Below, piece by piece: positions 43,875 to 53,550 of a stretch of DNA of 64,000 nt. Numbering within the stretch: position 1 is the first letter of the stretch; each line of letters begins with the position of its first letter. This DNA comes from Hysterium pulicare CBS 123377 (lineage: Eukaryota; Ascomycota; Dothideomycetes; Hysteriales; Hysteriaceae): the NCBI GenBank assembly GCA_000467715.1, contig AJFK01000385.1, positions 113,380 through 177,379 of the forward strand, given 5' to 3'. The position numbers were made by a program, and so were the translations under genes. The notes beneath the pieces are model-generated. The model was given only the letters and a program-made list of their open reading frames with translations. It ran no database searches and was not told the DNA's origin.

Positions 43875-44717
43875 ATGGAACTTGATCTAGCCCTCAGGTC
43901 GGCCCGCCACAAGGTCCTGACACGCATCTTCGAGCTCGCAAATGCCATCGATAGAACTCCTTGGAGGACCCGCCCAGGGCTATCAAACTACAGCAAGGAT
44001 GAGCCAGAGATCACCCAGGTCTACCACTGCGACGCTGCCGGCAACTGGGTGTTATCCGACTACTATAGACCAAACTGTATCGTGATGGACTTGATTACGG
44101 GATGCACCCTGCAAGTGTTAGGTATGCGTGACGGGCACCCGTGTCACATATCCGACGACACGTCAGAAGTTCGATACCACTTCTCAAACGGCGATACTGT
44201 AACCATGCCGGAAAGCCGAATCACCCACTCCATGGTCAATCATCCTCTAAGCCTAGCGACCCCCACCATAACCCCTTCACAGGCGGCAATAGCTCTTATA
44301 CATGCTATGGAGCAATTCCCCGAGCGGACGAGTCAGCATTATCTTATTTGGCTTTTGAATTGCTTCAATGGGGCTCCTCATTTGGGATGGGATATTCGAG
44401 ATCCTCGAGACATCACAATCGCATTTGCCATTCTCATCATACCGAATTTCAGAGGGGATCCCGGCGGCTTTGACCGTTATACTCCACAAGAGCTAGACAA
44501 GATCATCACAACTGCTATGGAGTGGTTAGCGACGAAGTTTCCGGAGCTGGAGCGGGAGGTAGCCTTAAAGGCCTTCTGGGACCTTGGCAACTTCTTACAA
44601 GGTCACACACACCCATTTGACTTCATGCCTGCTACCGACGTCCAGCTCATCGATTCTTCCTATGCTATGGTTCCGGAATGGGCGGCTTTGGTGGGTGAGG
44701 TTGTGTTGGATGATTGA
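43875..44717 (+). CDS. Family gene I: minimal member, C-module alone
   Basis: A single coding exon encodes 280 residues. The start is the first ATG after the leader intron. The whole protein aligns with the C-module of the other members. It opens with RHKVLTRIFELANAIDRTPW, the helix-plus-Trp opening, and has SMVNHPLSLATP at 119-130 followed by QAAIALIHAM. FNGAPHLGWD lies at 164-173, a shortened hydrophobic run with AFAILIIP at 183-190, and FWDLGNFLQG at 234-243. The hydrophobic helix is less Leu-rich than in genes F and H. There is no N-module, no low-complexity arm and no signal peptide. It lies 8 kb from gene H and on the other strand. It marks the limits of the C-module at about 240 residues and suggests that the module folds by itself. 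Confidence 0.86.
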   Translation: MELDLALRSARHKVLTRIFELANAIDRTPWRTRPGLSNYSKDEPEITQVYHCDAAGNWVLSDYYRPNCIVMDLITGCTLQVLGMRDGHPCHISDDTSEVRYHFSNGDTVTMPESRITHSMVNHPLSLATPTITPSQAAIALIHAMEQFPERTSQHYLIWLLNCFNGAPHLGWDIRDPRDITIAFAILIIPNFRGDPGGFDRYTPQELDKIITTAMEWLATKFPELEREVALKAFWDLGNFLQGHTHPFDFMPATDVQLIDSSYAMVPEWAALVGEVVLDD

Positions 44718-45755
44718 GGATTCTTTATTTGTATATTAGACTACTGGAATAAACCACCTTGCTGTTAAGAGGCTTACTATCTACCACTCTACGTGACGCG
44801 AACTGGATTTCTGGAGGGTCTCACAGCTCGAACCAATACCATACTGCGTTCAGACCTCTTGAGGAGCATTAGTGGAGACCCTCTCGCAAGTCTATCTTTC
44901 ATGCCTAGATCTCTATCCTACAGTCTTTTTCTTTTTACTAATACTTTTAGAAGAAAGGCTAACTCTAGTTTATATATAGATTCTTATGTTACAGGACTAA
45001 CAGCAGTAGAGTAGAGTACTGTACAGAAGCTTGAGGATGGATGCAGTATCTTCAGCGATCTTGATTTATCACGCTTCTCACAGCTCAATCCAATCTTGTA
45101 CCATGCCTAGACCTTCATCGAAGCCTCCGAGATGATTGTAATCCGTAGCAAGACTTCAGCTTCAGCCATTAGTCATACACTTTCATGGTTGGGGAAGATA
45201 GACCATTATGTGCTTACAATCGGCATTGAGGCTTACAATCGGCATCGAAGTTGCACTAATATACCCCCTAATCTTTCGCCCTGAGATACTCCCGACTGGG
45301 AACTCCGCATCCGCGGCTTATTACCGGTCTTAATTCTTGCTCAATACGCATTCTATTGTACTATGACTCGCAATAGTACAATAGTAGATCTTATTATTAT
45401 CTTTTTCAATTGTATCAATTTTTCTATATCAGTCTCCAAAGAAGCCAATTTCATACTATTTATTGCACTTCCGAATTCCTCAATTCAATATTTTCCCGCA
45501 AAACCTTTCCAATTACAGTCTCACCTCATAATCTGGAACTGAGTCAGAGTCCGAATCATCCTCACTTAAAGCAACTCCAACACCAACCCAAATGCCTTCT
45601 TTCTCGTGGCTACTGAAAGTTGTGACCGCGCCACCTATCTCAATAGTTTGCTTCCGGCGTCCATCACCTCCAAGTAGTCCATCAGGCAGATCCGTATGTA
45701 TATTTTCTGAATCCTTCCCACCATTCCTAAGCTCACTGTCTTTAAGCCTACAGTC
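44718..45755. other. Intergenic region with small repeats
   Basis: About 1 kb without a supported gene. The stretch near 44925-45020 is AT-rich. A word CTCACAGCTCRAWCCAAT occurs at about 44820 and 45078, hinting at an old 258-bp duplication. A 19-bp tandem duplication lies at 45212-45249. A minus-strand frame covering 45513-45845 overlaps the next gene and is judged unlikely. Confidence 0.45.
45212..45249 (+). repeat. 19-bp tandem duplication
   Basis: GCTTACAATCGGCATTGAG is followed directly by GCTTACAATCGGCATCGAA. Confidence 0.85.
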
Positions 45756-46199
45756 ATGTCTACGGAGCAACCGCACTCTCAAGATCTTGTGAACGGGGTC
45801 TCGGAAGACGCTGCCACGAACCAAACAGAACAGCCCGCCACACAACCTTCAAACACCGCAGAAAGTGCCAACCTTCCCGCCCCGAGCGACACCGAAGAAC
45901 CTGAATCTGAGGATTACGATACTGAATGGGAGGAGCTTACCGAAGAGCAAGAGCAAAATGACAAGCAATACGAGCAGGAGATGAAAGATGTGGTGAAGGA
46001 ACGTTTCGACATCCATGAGGCCCTCCGCCACTTCGACAAGAGAACCATCTGGGCTAATCGGCAGCTCGCGTGGTATACCATCAGATACGGCTGCTCAGAT
46101 GGCTTCGACTGGTTTGAGGGAGATCCGGCGCGGTATTTGAAGGCGGAGGAGATTACTTGGAGGGAACAAGAGGTCTTTATCATGGATGACGACTTTTAA
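45756..46199 (+). CDS. Small acidic protein, 147 aa, function unknown
   Basis: A single exon opens MSTEQPHSQDLVNGVSED in a reasonable start context (CAGTCATGTC). Residues 1-60 are Ser/Thr/Glu-rich and disordered, and residues 60-85 are strongly acidic (YDTEWEELTEEQEQ). Residues 85-147 look folded, with many aromatic residues (W-A-N-R-Q-L-A-W-Y, F-D-W-F-E-G) and an acidic end (FIMDDDF). No known domain, signal peptide or membrane segment is seen, and there is no visible similarity to the C-module family. It stands alone between gene I and the large palindrome. Confidence 0.6.
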   Translation: MSTEQPHSQDLVNGVSEDAATNQTEQPATQPSNTAESANLPAPSDTEEPESEDYDTEWEELTEEQEQNDKQYEQEMKDVVKERFDIHEALRHFDKRTIWANRQLAWYTIRYGCSDGFDWFEGDPARYLKAEEITWREQEVFIMDDDF

Positions 46200-46524
46200 A
46201 GCGGATGGTGAGAAGGAGTATACACGGAGAGCATAGGATTGGCATAGTTTTGGGGGAGGAGCTTTTATAAATGTGTGTGTGTGTATTGTTATCACTGTCT
46301 CAAAAAGGGCAGGTTCAGAGTCAATAAAGGCCTGCGGTTGTTTCTTAATTCTATCATTATGATTAAGGAATGGAATGCAGCTGAAGATCGAGAGGGGTTT
46401 CTGGTTCTGCATTGCTATGTAAGTTCTAAAATCTTATGAAGCAAAAACGGTTTAAGTTTTAGACATGGACATATTCAATATCAGCCTCAATCAACAGGCA
46501 GAGAATGTTTCCGACCATTTTACA

Positions 46525-46803
46525 GTATTGCCATAACACATTAGGCAACCGAGGCAAGGGAGAGTGGGGCGGGACGTAGTGGACACGCTGATAGCATACA
46601 CTTGAACGATAACCCCGTATTTAATAGAAACACCCTGTGTGTGAGGGTAGAAGAGCATTGCCTTCTACCCTCATACCCAGGTTCCTTCAGTCAAATACGG
46701 AGTTGTCTTTCAAATGTGTACCATCAACGAATCCGCTAAGTCCCGGCCCACTATCCCTCGCCTCGGCCCCTCCTGCCCTATTCCGACGTTCCGCAATGCA
46801 ATG
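46525..46803. repeat. Imperfect palindrome of about 280 bp, MITE-like or hairpin RNA source
   Basis: The arms pair around a centre at 46657. TGAGGGTAGAAG and CTTCTACCCTCA flank an 8-nt loop (46642-46673), and CCGTATTT pairs with AAATACGG (46615, 46693). Further out, AGTGGGGCGGGAC pairs with its diverged complement, and CCGAGGCAAGGG (46549-46560) pairs with CCCTCGCCTCGG (46755-46766). These pairs are exactly symmetric about the centre. Pairing continues with small gaps to TATTGCC and its partner near 46526 and 46800. There is no open frame inside. A non-autonomous inverted-repeat element or an inverted duplication is the simplest reading; target-site duplications could not be fixed. Confidence 0.75.
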
Positions 46804-46865
46804 ATGTCTTGTCCCTTCAACTGCAGCCGGCAAGTTGCGTACTCAATTCCGGCCTAGCGTCCTCC

Positions 46866-47300
46866 GCTCCTCCCTCTGGTACACGCTTCCTCGACCTCAT
46901 CTCTGCTCCAATAAACCCTTCCTTCCAGCTCCCAGTTACTGATGCTGTGGAGATACTTTTTAACCCTCCACCTTACACCTCCCATCATCTCCTGCTGGGA
47001 CCCACTTCCTCCAACTCATCTCTGCTCCAATGAATCCTTCCTCCTGGATGAGAATGACCTGTGCCTTGTGGATAATCCTGCCTCTCTCCGTATCCAAACC
47101 ATCAGGCTTGCTGATAGAAGCCGAGACAGCAAACCTGATATCAAAACTCCCGGGAATCTGTGGACTAGTTGCATAGTTTTAGTCGGAGAGCTATGGAGTA
47201 CCGAAGAGTCGGACTTACGTTCCAATAAACCCTTTGTTTCGACTGAGAGTGACAGACTTTGTGTGGATAGAACATCCATTTCGACGGTGTTGATTTGGCC
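46866..47300 (+). repeat. Three diverged direct repeats beside the palindrome
   Basis: The block CTCATCTCTGCTCCAATAAAC with CCTTCCTTC and a following GTKACTGATGCTGTGG-like part occurs near 46896. It recurs near 47015 (CTCATCTCTGCTCCAATGAA) and, more diverged, near 47221 (TTCCAATAAACCCTTTG). Spacings are about 120 and 196 bp. The copies share words such as GAGAATGACCTGTGCCTTGTGG with GAGAGTGACAGACTTTGTGTGG. No product is recognised. Confidence 0.55.
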
Positions 47301-47974
47301 AACGGAAATTTGGTACGCCTGGGTCTCACCAAAGTGAGGTTACTGCCTGTCCGACCGCCATGTCAAGAAGTTTTTCTGGGTCGGGATCCACCACGTATTC
47401 CATAAGGTATTGGCAAAATTCGTCGTTCCGATCTGCTTGCATCCTTTTTCGAAAACCAATTTCCTTGAAGATTATGTCCTTCACTCTAGCCTTGAGCGCT
47501 TCGACATGAAATTTCGTTATCAAGGAGTCAAGGTTGGTAGAGAGAGTCTCAGCTAGTGAGTGAGCTCGCCCGTCTCTGTGGTTGGTATTGTTCTTCCCAG
47601 CGGCGTAGATTCCTTGGGTGGCATCGGGCTAAGTGTTACGGTGAGCTTCGCAGCCAGATTTGCGCTTTGACATTAAGTCAAACTTCAAATCCAGAAAGGA
47701 TCTATTCGATCTAGATTCCGGGACGGAGACATAAGCCTTTAGTCCTCTCGCCCTTTCGCACTTTCTTGAGTAGCCTGAGAGAATTCGTGCAAATATCAGG
47801 ACGTCAATCAGGTACTTTTGTTCGGGGGGGGGGCTCCTTTCGATATGCTCGGCGGTTTACGTTGGTGGGTTGTCGGCGTCAACCTGGTAACGTTTGTTAG
47901 CTAGGCTCATGCGACTGTCCTTAGGAGACTTACCCAACCGAAAGCTTGCAGAACGAACCTCTTCTTGATCATTG
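47301..47974. other. Unassigned sequence downstream of the kinase relic
   Basis: A 65-codon minus-strand frame at 47326-47523 extends upstream without a start and reads IFKEIGFRKRMQADRNDEF. It may be an exon of the decayed kinase gene or of another gene, and no family is recognised. The rest is without features apart from a G-run at 47827. Confidence 0.35.
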
Positions 47975-48796
47975 AGACCTACATACGTGCATCCTTTTCT
48001 CTTTCTCTGAGCTCAAGCACATAAGTTTTGACCTCTCGCGGGACGGCCTTCTCGTCTTCGCCTTCCTCTGAATCGACGCTCCCTTCAGCTACGTTGTTGC
48101 CGAACAGACGACCATCCTATGCTGGCTGACGTAGGACAAAAAGGTATCGTGAGAGCTTGATACGCGGCGGCCGGATTTTACCGTTCTAACGAGGTCCTGA
48201 TTGAGCCAAAACCAACAAGCTGAGAACTTCCACTTCATCCACCCCAACGTCACGTCTGTGACAATCTTCTAGAAGAACATCATCGGCCTCCACTTGAGTA
48301 TTGAACCTAGCCAATGTGTACAGCGTGTGCGGAAAGACGCTTGAACATACGCGAAAGTCCAAAGTCGGTAAGCTTCAAATGCACCTTCTGGTATATGAGG
48401 AGATTGTCAGGTTTCAGGTCGCGATGAACGATGTTACGACTATGAAGATGTTCGACACCGAGAACGTCTTCGGCAAGGTTTTTTTCGCCCCATCTTCCAG
48501 GAGCGTGTCGAGAACCTTAATTAGCGAGACGCAATTTCCACAATTGAGGCAGTCAAGGCTAGAACGACAGTCCACACCCTTTTCAGTATCGACAGAAAAT
48601 CTTCCCGGTTGGGGGGAGGAATATGGCTCGCAAGATTGCGGCCGCAACTTCTGCTTGTGGCTTTGGTGAGAGACATTGACGAGCGACTCGGACTGTGACT
48701 TCGTGGCTGATATTCCTCTTGTCGCTTCGTGAACTCTAGAGTGGGTCGCTTGAAGGATCTCTCAGACCTAGCTTGAGACGAGGTCTCAGCATTCAT
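47975..48796 (-). pseudogene. Relic of a Rim15/Cek1-type protein kinase gene
   Basis: On the minus strand [14 protein letters not shown] and then [12 protein letters not shown] (catalytic loop and DFG segment) lie at about 48335-48435. They are preceded in frame by [12 protein letters not shown] and, after a frame change, by [18 protein letters not shown]. This order with SLIKVL before the GVEHLH helix is typical of Rim15/Cek1 (AGC-like, with a long insert after DFG). Further upstream, FKRPTLEFTKRQEEYQP and a Ser-rich stretch may be the linker before the kinase domain, but the whole N-lobe (Gly loop, Lys, Glu) is missing. After the DFG segment the frame closes. A later piece, EGSVDSEEGEDEKAVPREVK (about 48000-48100), looks like the acidic insert. 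No APE or activation segment is found. The gene is dead as a kinase. Confidence 0.72.
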
Positions 48797-49419
48797 TTCC
48801 GATGGGCTGTCACTACAAATACGTTCCAGATCTGAACACTACGATCTTCATTTGCTCTCTGACAGTGACGGTGTGTCGCCCATTGCTGCCCATTGGATCA
48901 TCCGTGAATGCTTCGTAACATCCGCTGCAAAATCCCGCCACCAATGCATGCTGTAATGTTGTTACACGATATAGGCAAATTGACTGTCGTTCCATGGCTT
49001 CGTTGGTATCGGACCATTGTTTGTAACCATTGACACCGTTCATATGTCGTACAGGCCTGCCAGGGCCGAGGACCGCATGAAGAATGGCAGCTGGTGAGCG
49101 CCCCTGCGTGCAAAACTAGGGTGGACATCTTGAGCCCTAAAGCCCTGAGGAATAGAAGGCTGAGGGGTAGGAGTTTGAAAGTTGGGCAGTTGGCGAACAG
49201 GGACTTGAGGGATAGAAGTTTGAAAGTTCGGCAGTTGGCGACCAGGTACCTGAGGGAAAGGAGCCCGAGGCAAAAGAACCCGAGGAAAGGGAGTGTCGAT
49301 GACCATAGGATGGCATTTCGCATTGGTACGAAGGTACCCTGGATGTAATTACCCTGGAAATACCTTTGCCAACTAGCAACACGGCCTTCAAGGACAGCTC
49401 GGACGGCAGGACTGACTTG
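48797..49419 (-). other. Pro/Gln-rich frame upstream of the kinase relic
   Basis: A minus-strand frame at 49040-49306 contains two near-identical blocks, RQLPNFQTSIPQVPV and RQLPNFQTPTPQPSIPQ, and is Pro/Gln-rich. The repetition in frame suggests that it was once coding. It may be an N-terminal part of the decayed gene downstream or a separate remnant. Confidence 0.35.
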
Positions 49420-50472
49420 CTAGGTATACCTAGCGATATCTTCATATCCATGCCCAGACCTCCGCGAGATCCAATCTTCACCCCTCTTCGGCAATAGGAG
49501 ATTGTGATCAAGATCTGTGGCGTCTCCAATACCAACGGCTTCAGTGGGCTCGAGTTCGGAGCACTGTCCTAGGTTTTTTAGTCCCTCTCTAAAGATTCCG
49601 AGAGGAATTTTTGGGGGATTATCGTAAATGGATCCGACCGGCGAAGTATTGGCACTTCGTAGCTGAGGGAAAACATGGTTTCCTCCTCGGAGAAGAAAGA
49701 CATTTCTCCATTCCAATCTTATGTCGCGACATGTCGCGCGGTGGTTGTTGAAATCGTGGTGGAAAGCGGCATGATCTGTGCCGGTCCTTGTCATGGCTAC
49801 TGCTGTGATGTTGTGATGAAAATACCGATTCATTTCGTGACCTGTCTCCTCGGTGCTCATCTTTGCCAGCTCTATCTTTGGATTCGTCCCGCGTACCTTC
49901 ACGGGCGTCATAGTCGTCGTACTTAGAAGAGTGATAATGCGTTTATGAATCTCGGAGGGGACTGAAGGCTCCACGTTTCTTCTTAGCCCATGCTCTTGTA
50001 CTCTAAACCGATTGATGTGCTGCAACAAATTCAGCTGGTATACAGTATCGTTCACGAAATCCTGTTCCAAGGCACTGAGTGTGGTATATTTTCGATCCTC
50101 ACCAAGGACATCGACGATGATGCAGTCATTGTTACGGCTAGGAATATTGAAGCCAACTTTGCGAGCAGTTGCAACAAGCGTGCTATTCGGCATTGCGCTC
50201 ATTTTTGATGAATGGCAATGAAGGGGATTCTCAGGTTGGAGGTTTGGGACCCGAAGAAGCTTGCACTGAAATTTTGTTTGCTCAAGCATCTCTCCGTCGA
50301 CAGCTTCGGCTTGAGCAAGGTCATGCATTGCCATCAACGGGACTTGTGAGTTGTGCATTGAGTGGAAGTCGGACGAAGAGCAAATATTCCTGCCACGTTG
50401 GTGTTGTAGTGACCGCGAGGCGTCTTGGTGTTCTTGCATGCGTCCTTCCCGATCATTCCACCTAAGACGCAC
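49420..50472 (-). CDS. Hypothetical 350-residue frame, unrecognised
   Basis: An uninterrupted minus-strand frame of 1053 bp, the longest in the 47-57 kb region. The middle part (GFNIPSRNNDCIIVDVLGED, VPSEIHKRIITLL) has a coding-like composition. The ends are rich in His, Met, Ser and Asn without clear organisation. No domain, signal peptide or membrane helix is seen. Neighbouring frames are remnants, so this could be a decayed exon that has stayed open by chance. The start ATG at 50472 has no special support. Confidence 0.35.
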   Translation of the reverse strand: MRLRWNDREGRMQEHQDASRSLQHQRGRNICSSSDFHSMHNSQVPLMAMHDLAQAEAVDGEMLEQTKFQCKLLRVPNLQPENPLHCHSSKMSAMPNSTLVATARKVGFNIPSRNNDCIIVDVLGEDRKYTTLSALEQDFVNDTVYQLNLLQHINRFRVQEHGLRRNVEPSVPSEIHKRIITLLSTTTMTPVKVRGTNPKIELAKMSTEETGHEMNRYFHHNITAVAMTRTGTDHAAFHHDFNNHRATCRDIRLEWRNVFLLRGGNHVFPQLRSANTSPVGSIYDNPPKIPLGIFREGLKNLGQCSELEPTEAVGIGDATDLDHNLLLPKRGEDWISRRSGHGYEDIARYT

Positions 50473-51169
50473 TCTTCGGGACCTAAGAAGCCCATGGACA
50501 GAAGGACTAGGTCAGTAGAGAAGAACTCCTACTGCCTTCAACTTGCTTCATGTTCCAACCTCCGGTGGCAGATTTTGTCCACTCGACTCGCACGGTGCTT
50601 ATACCCTGGACAAGACCTAGGTAGCTTTGGTCGAGCTTTCGTAATGACAACGATGGAGGGATTGGCAAGTGAACTACCGCGCCACTCGCGTTCTTTGCCG
50701 TCCGCAGTGTCTCTTCGATATGGCTCAAGATGGTTTCCGAGACCTTCTCAATCAAACCGCCTCCAACAATTGCACCGAGTTCAGTTTTGAGTATCCCCAT
50801 CTCGCCTCACAGCTGTGAAAAGCCTGTCAATGATGTCGGTTGCGGTGACCTCTTGCTGCGTGCCAGGTATTCCTGAGATCTAGCCAGGGGCGTTCGCTTG
50901 CCAGAGTATTCATTGTTGGAGGCTCAGCCCGATTCCAACAAGTCTTTGATCTCCTTTTGAACTGGGTGGACTTTCGGAAGTAGATGGAGCACCACAGGTC
51001 CTGCGCAAATTGAAGCATGTGCCACTCCACTATGCACTGTTCCGTGTACCCTTGCTGATCATCTGACGGAATTGAGGAGCTGGGGTAGGTCTTGGTCTTG
51101 ATCATGCAGTGTAATAGAGGGCAGTATAATAGAGGCTGGGAAACGTCCACTAGTCGGTGTCGGGGTCGT
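50473..51169. other. Unassigned sequence in the relic region
   Basis: Minus-strand frames at 50507-50800 (97 codons, with IPPSLSLRKLDQSYLGLVQG) and 50827-51150 show some coding-like composition but no recognisable family. They may be remnants of the same gene as the repeated exon modules just upstream. Confidence 0.3.
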
Positions 51170-51771
51170 GGTCCATGCTAATCTCTGCAATTAATTAGTT
51201 GAAACAGTTCCAAGTGTTATTGGGGTAATCAACTTACGTAGAGCCCAAGGTGCTGTCCGTTTAAAACATTTCGGACCGCTGCTCACTGACACGCTTCTCA
51301 TAAGGAATACCATTTACAGTTGCTTTCTTGAATTCCGTGACGCTTTGAGGTGCTGTCCTTTAGCCACAGTCTTCGCCTTCTTCAACTGAGGACCGGAGCT
51401 GCCCGCTTGTCGAGGTGGAGGTCCACACCAACCTCTGCTATCGCTCGTTAGGACTGTTCAGACGGTTAGTTTGGGAACCGAACATACCTAGAGCATTAGG
51501 CACTGTCTTTTAATCATTCGGCCCAAGGGCAGTCCATCTGTAATGGTGGTGGTCTCCACCAAATTCTGCTGATGGTCAGTCCGAACTGTGGAGTGTCATT
51601 GTTCCATGGTACATACATAGAGCCCCAAGCACCGCCGTTCAACCACTCAGCCTGGTGCTCGCTCACACGAGCAAACTTCCGAAAGGAGCAGCTGGTTGAG
51701 GTTTGCTCTTCGTGTGGTTGATGACTGTGAGGTGTCCAAGTGGTGAAGGGAGTCGAGGGGCGAAGTGGCAA
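51170..51771 (-). pseudogene. Tandemly duplicated exon-intron modules of an unknown gene
   Basis: Three minus-strand modules have the same layout. An exon end like VSEHQAEWLNGGAWGSM is followed by a short intron with a GTATGT or GTAAGT donor and a CAG acceptor, then an exon start like EFGGDHHH. The introns lie at 51185-51237, 51435-51487 and 51569-51616 (53, 53 and 48 nt). The first listed copy (51772 side) is open. The other two carry stops or frame changes (KCF-stop-like and GPND-stop). Shared DNA includes GAGCCCAAGGTGCTGTC with GAGCCCCAAGCACCGCC and GCATTAGGCACTGTC. A gene with repeated exons, or successive duplications of one exon, has decayed here. The family is not recognised. Confidence 0.55.
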
Positions 51772-53550
51772 AACCCGCCGAAGCTCCTGGACGCTCGCTA
51801 GATTGCCAAGACGGCTTCATGCAGGCACGCTCATCGGTACGAGCTGAGGAAGTCCTTCCAGTTTGATGTGGTATCTAGGGTGATCAATATCAATGAATAC
51901 AGCTCTTGAGCTATGCGGGCAAAGTAGGTTGAGGGACAGGGGTCAGGGTGTACAGCAGTGGTGCGAACGGCGTCTAATTAAATCACTCAGTTTCACCCTA
52001 TGCCTCGCATTCACACTTCAGCTACATTTACACCTTTATAACTTGCAATGGATCGATTTTAGCTTGTACGATTAAGTACAATTATTTGTGTGAACAAACA
52101 ATCAGGAGTCAAGAGAACAAAGCTCTCCCCGTTATCAATTATTGGAATCATCTTTCGGATTACCGGGAGAGCTTTAGGAATCGATTTAACAATCAAGGAA
52201 AAACACTTGTAAATATAGAAAGTCTAAAAGCCTCAGTCTTGGGTCGGGCCCTTCCATGCCGATATTCCAGTGCAAACCTGCTTCTCTCATCATATCCTTA
52301 TGAATCACCCTCTCCTGGAAGAGACTTTTTGGCAAAGCGACAAGTATCGTATTCAATTTTTTCTAGGGATTCTACGCATTCACTTCTTGGCAATAACTTC
52401 AACATGCTGGAGAGGAAGCGTAATCAACCGCGGTGGTCGCCCTGGGCTGATGAAGTGGTCGACCGGAACAAACACAGGTCTAGGACGCAAGGTCAGTATG
52501 TTGCTTCAAATTTTTCGGATTCTGAATCTAACCTGAGTAGTCTAGGCTTCAGCGCCGCGTCAGTAATGCAAAGGACTGCTATTGCAATAGCATAAACGTT
52601 TTGACTTGGACCTGCCATTATGCCTCCAGCTCTGGATGATTATGGGAAACCGAAATTGTCAATGGGCGTGAATATCTTGGGATTGAACACGATCGTCGCA
52701 GAGGGTGTCGATAATGATCGGGCTGGGTAAACTGGCCTTGAGCTAGGATCCCAAACACTCTCGTATGGATGTTCTGAGAGAGAACAATCCAGACCATGAT
52801 GAGGTAGATGCTATTTGGTATATCTCGGTCGCCACCGTCGCCAGAGCTATTGTCTTCTCCGTTGCCAGTAGCCGGTCGCCGCTGGCTGGTTTGCAGGTAG
52901 GAGTCATTTCTTGTCTTCTGCAAATTACTCCTTATCTTGTCTACCGAACCCAGCAACTCCAGTCATAACCGACGAGTCGACGATCAGTAGTTCCTCGAAG
53001 ATCATGAGGCGTACCTCTGTTGAGAATCAGTTGATGTATTTGTGCCAGATTGTCTTTATGACCGAACAACGAGCATCAACCGGAGAACCAGATTGCTCGA
53101 CAAGGGAGATACCATGCTGTAGCAGTGTTCTAGACATGGTGCTAAGCAGGATGTTGAGTAGGGTGCTCCGTAACATAGTTGGCATCTAACACTTCGCCAT
53201 CAAAAGAATTGTCTGTGGTGCCATCATTGTGTCGAGGGGTCTTCGTGGGGCTATCGGTTTGCAAAGAGTTGTGTTCTCTTCGAAGGAGGGAGGGTTGCAC
53301 CGATATCTCCGTGGACAGAACAGGGAGGTGCGGAGGAGTTCTTGGCTGGCGTGTCGAACGCGGAAGAAGAGTTTGCTAAAGCTCAACCACGCGTAAGCGG
53401 TGATAATTTTTGAGCTCTCATTAATGGTTGATTTCATTGAATGAGGTAACGGTGTTTCTTGATTTTGCGTTGAGTTCTCATTGGTTTTGTTTCTTTGGTT
53501 GTCGAAAGCCGAGTGTAGTTCTGAGTCTTGAAAAGTTATGTTTGTTTGCC
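51772..53550. other. Gene-free stretch in the relic region
   Basis: Frames of 60-169 codons on both strands overlap and show no recognisable motif; the plus-strand frame at 52086-52595 is Ser-rich and unconvincing. No repeat was found within it. Confidence 0.35.

Noticed and set aside
44925-45020. AT-rich stretch as a transposon end
   Set aside because: No inverted repeats or target-site duplication found and no transposon protein in the window.
45513-45845. 110-codon minus-strand frame ending in an acidic run
   Set aside because: Overlaps the leader and start of the better supported 147-aa gene; no start context or intron support.
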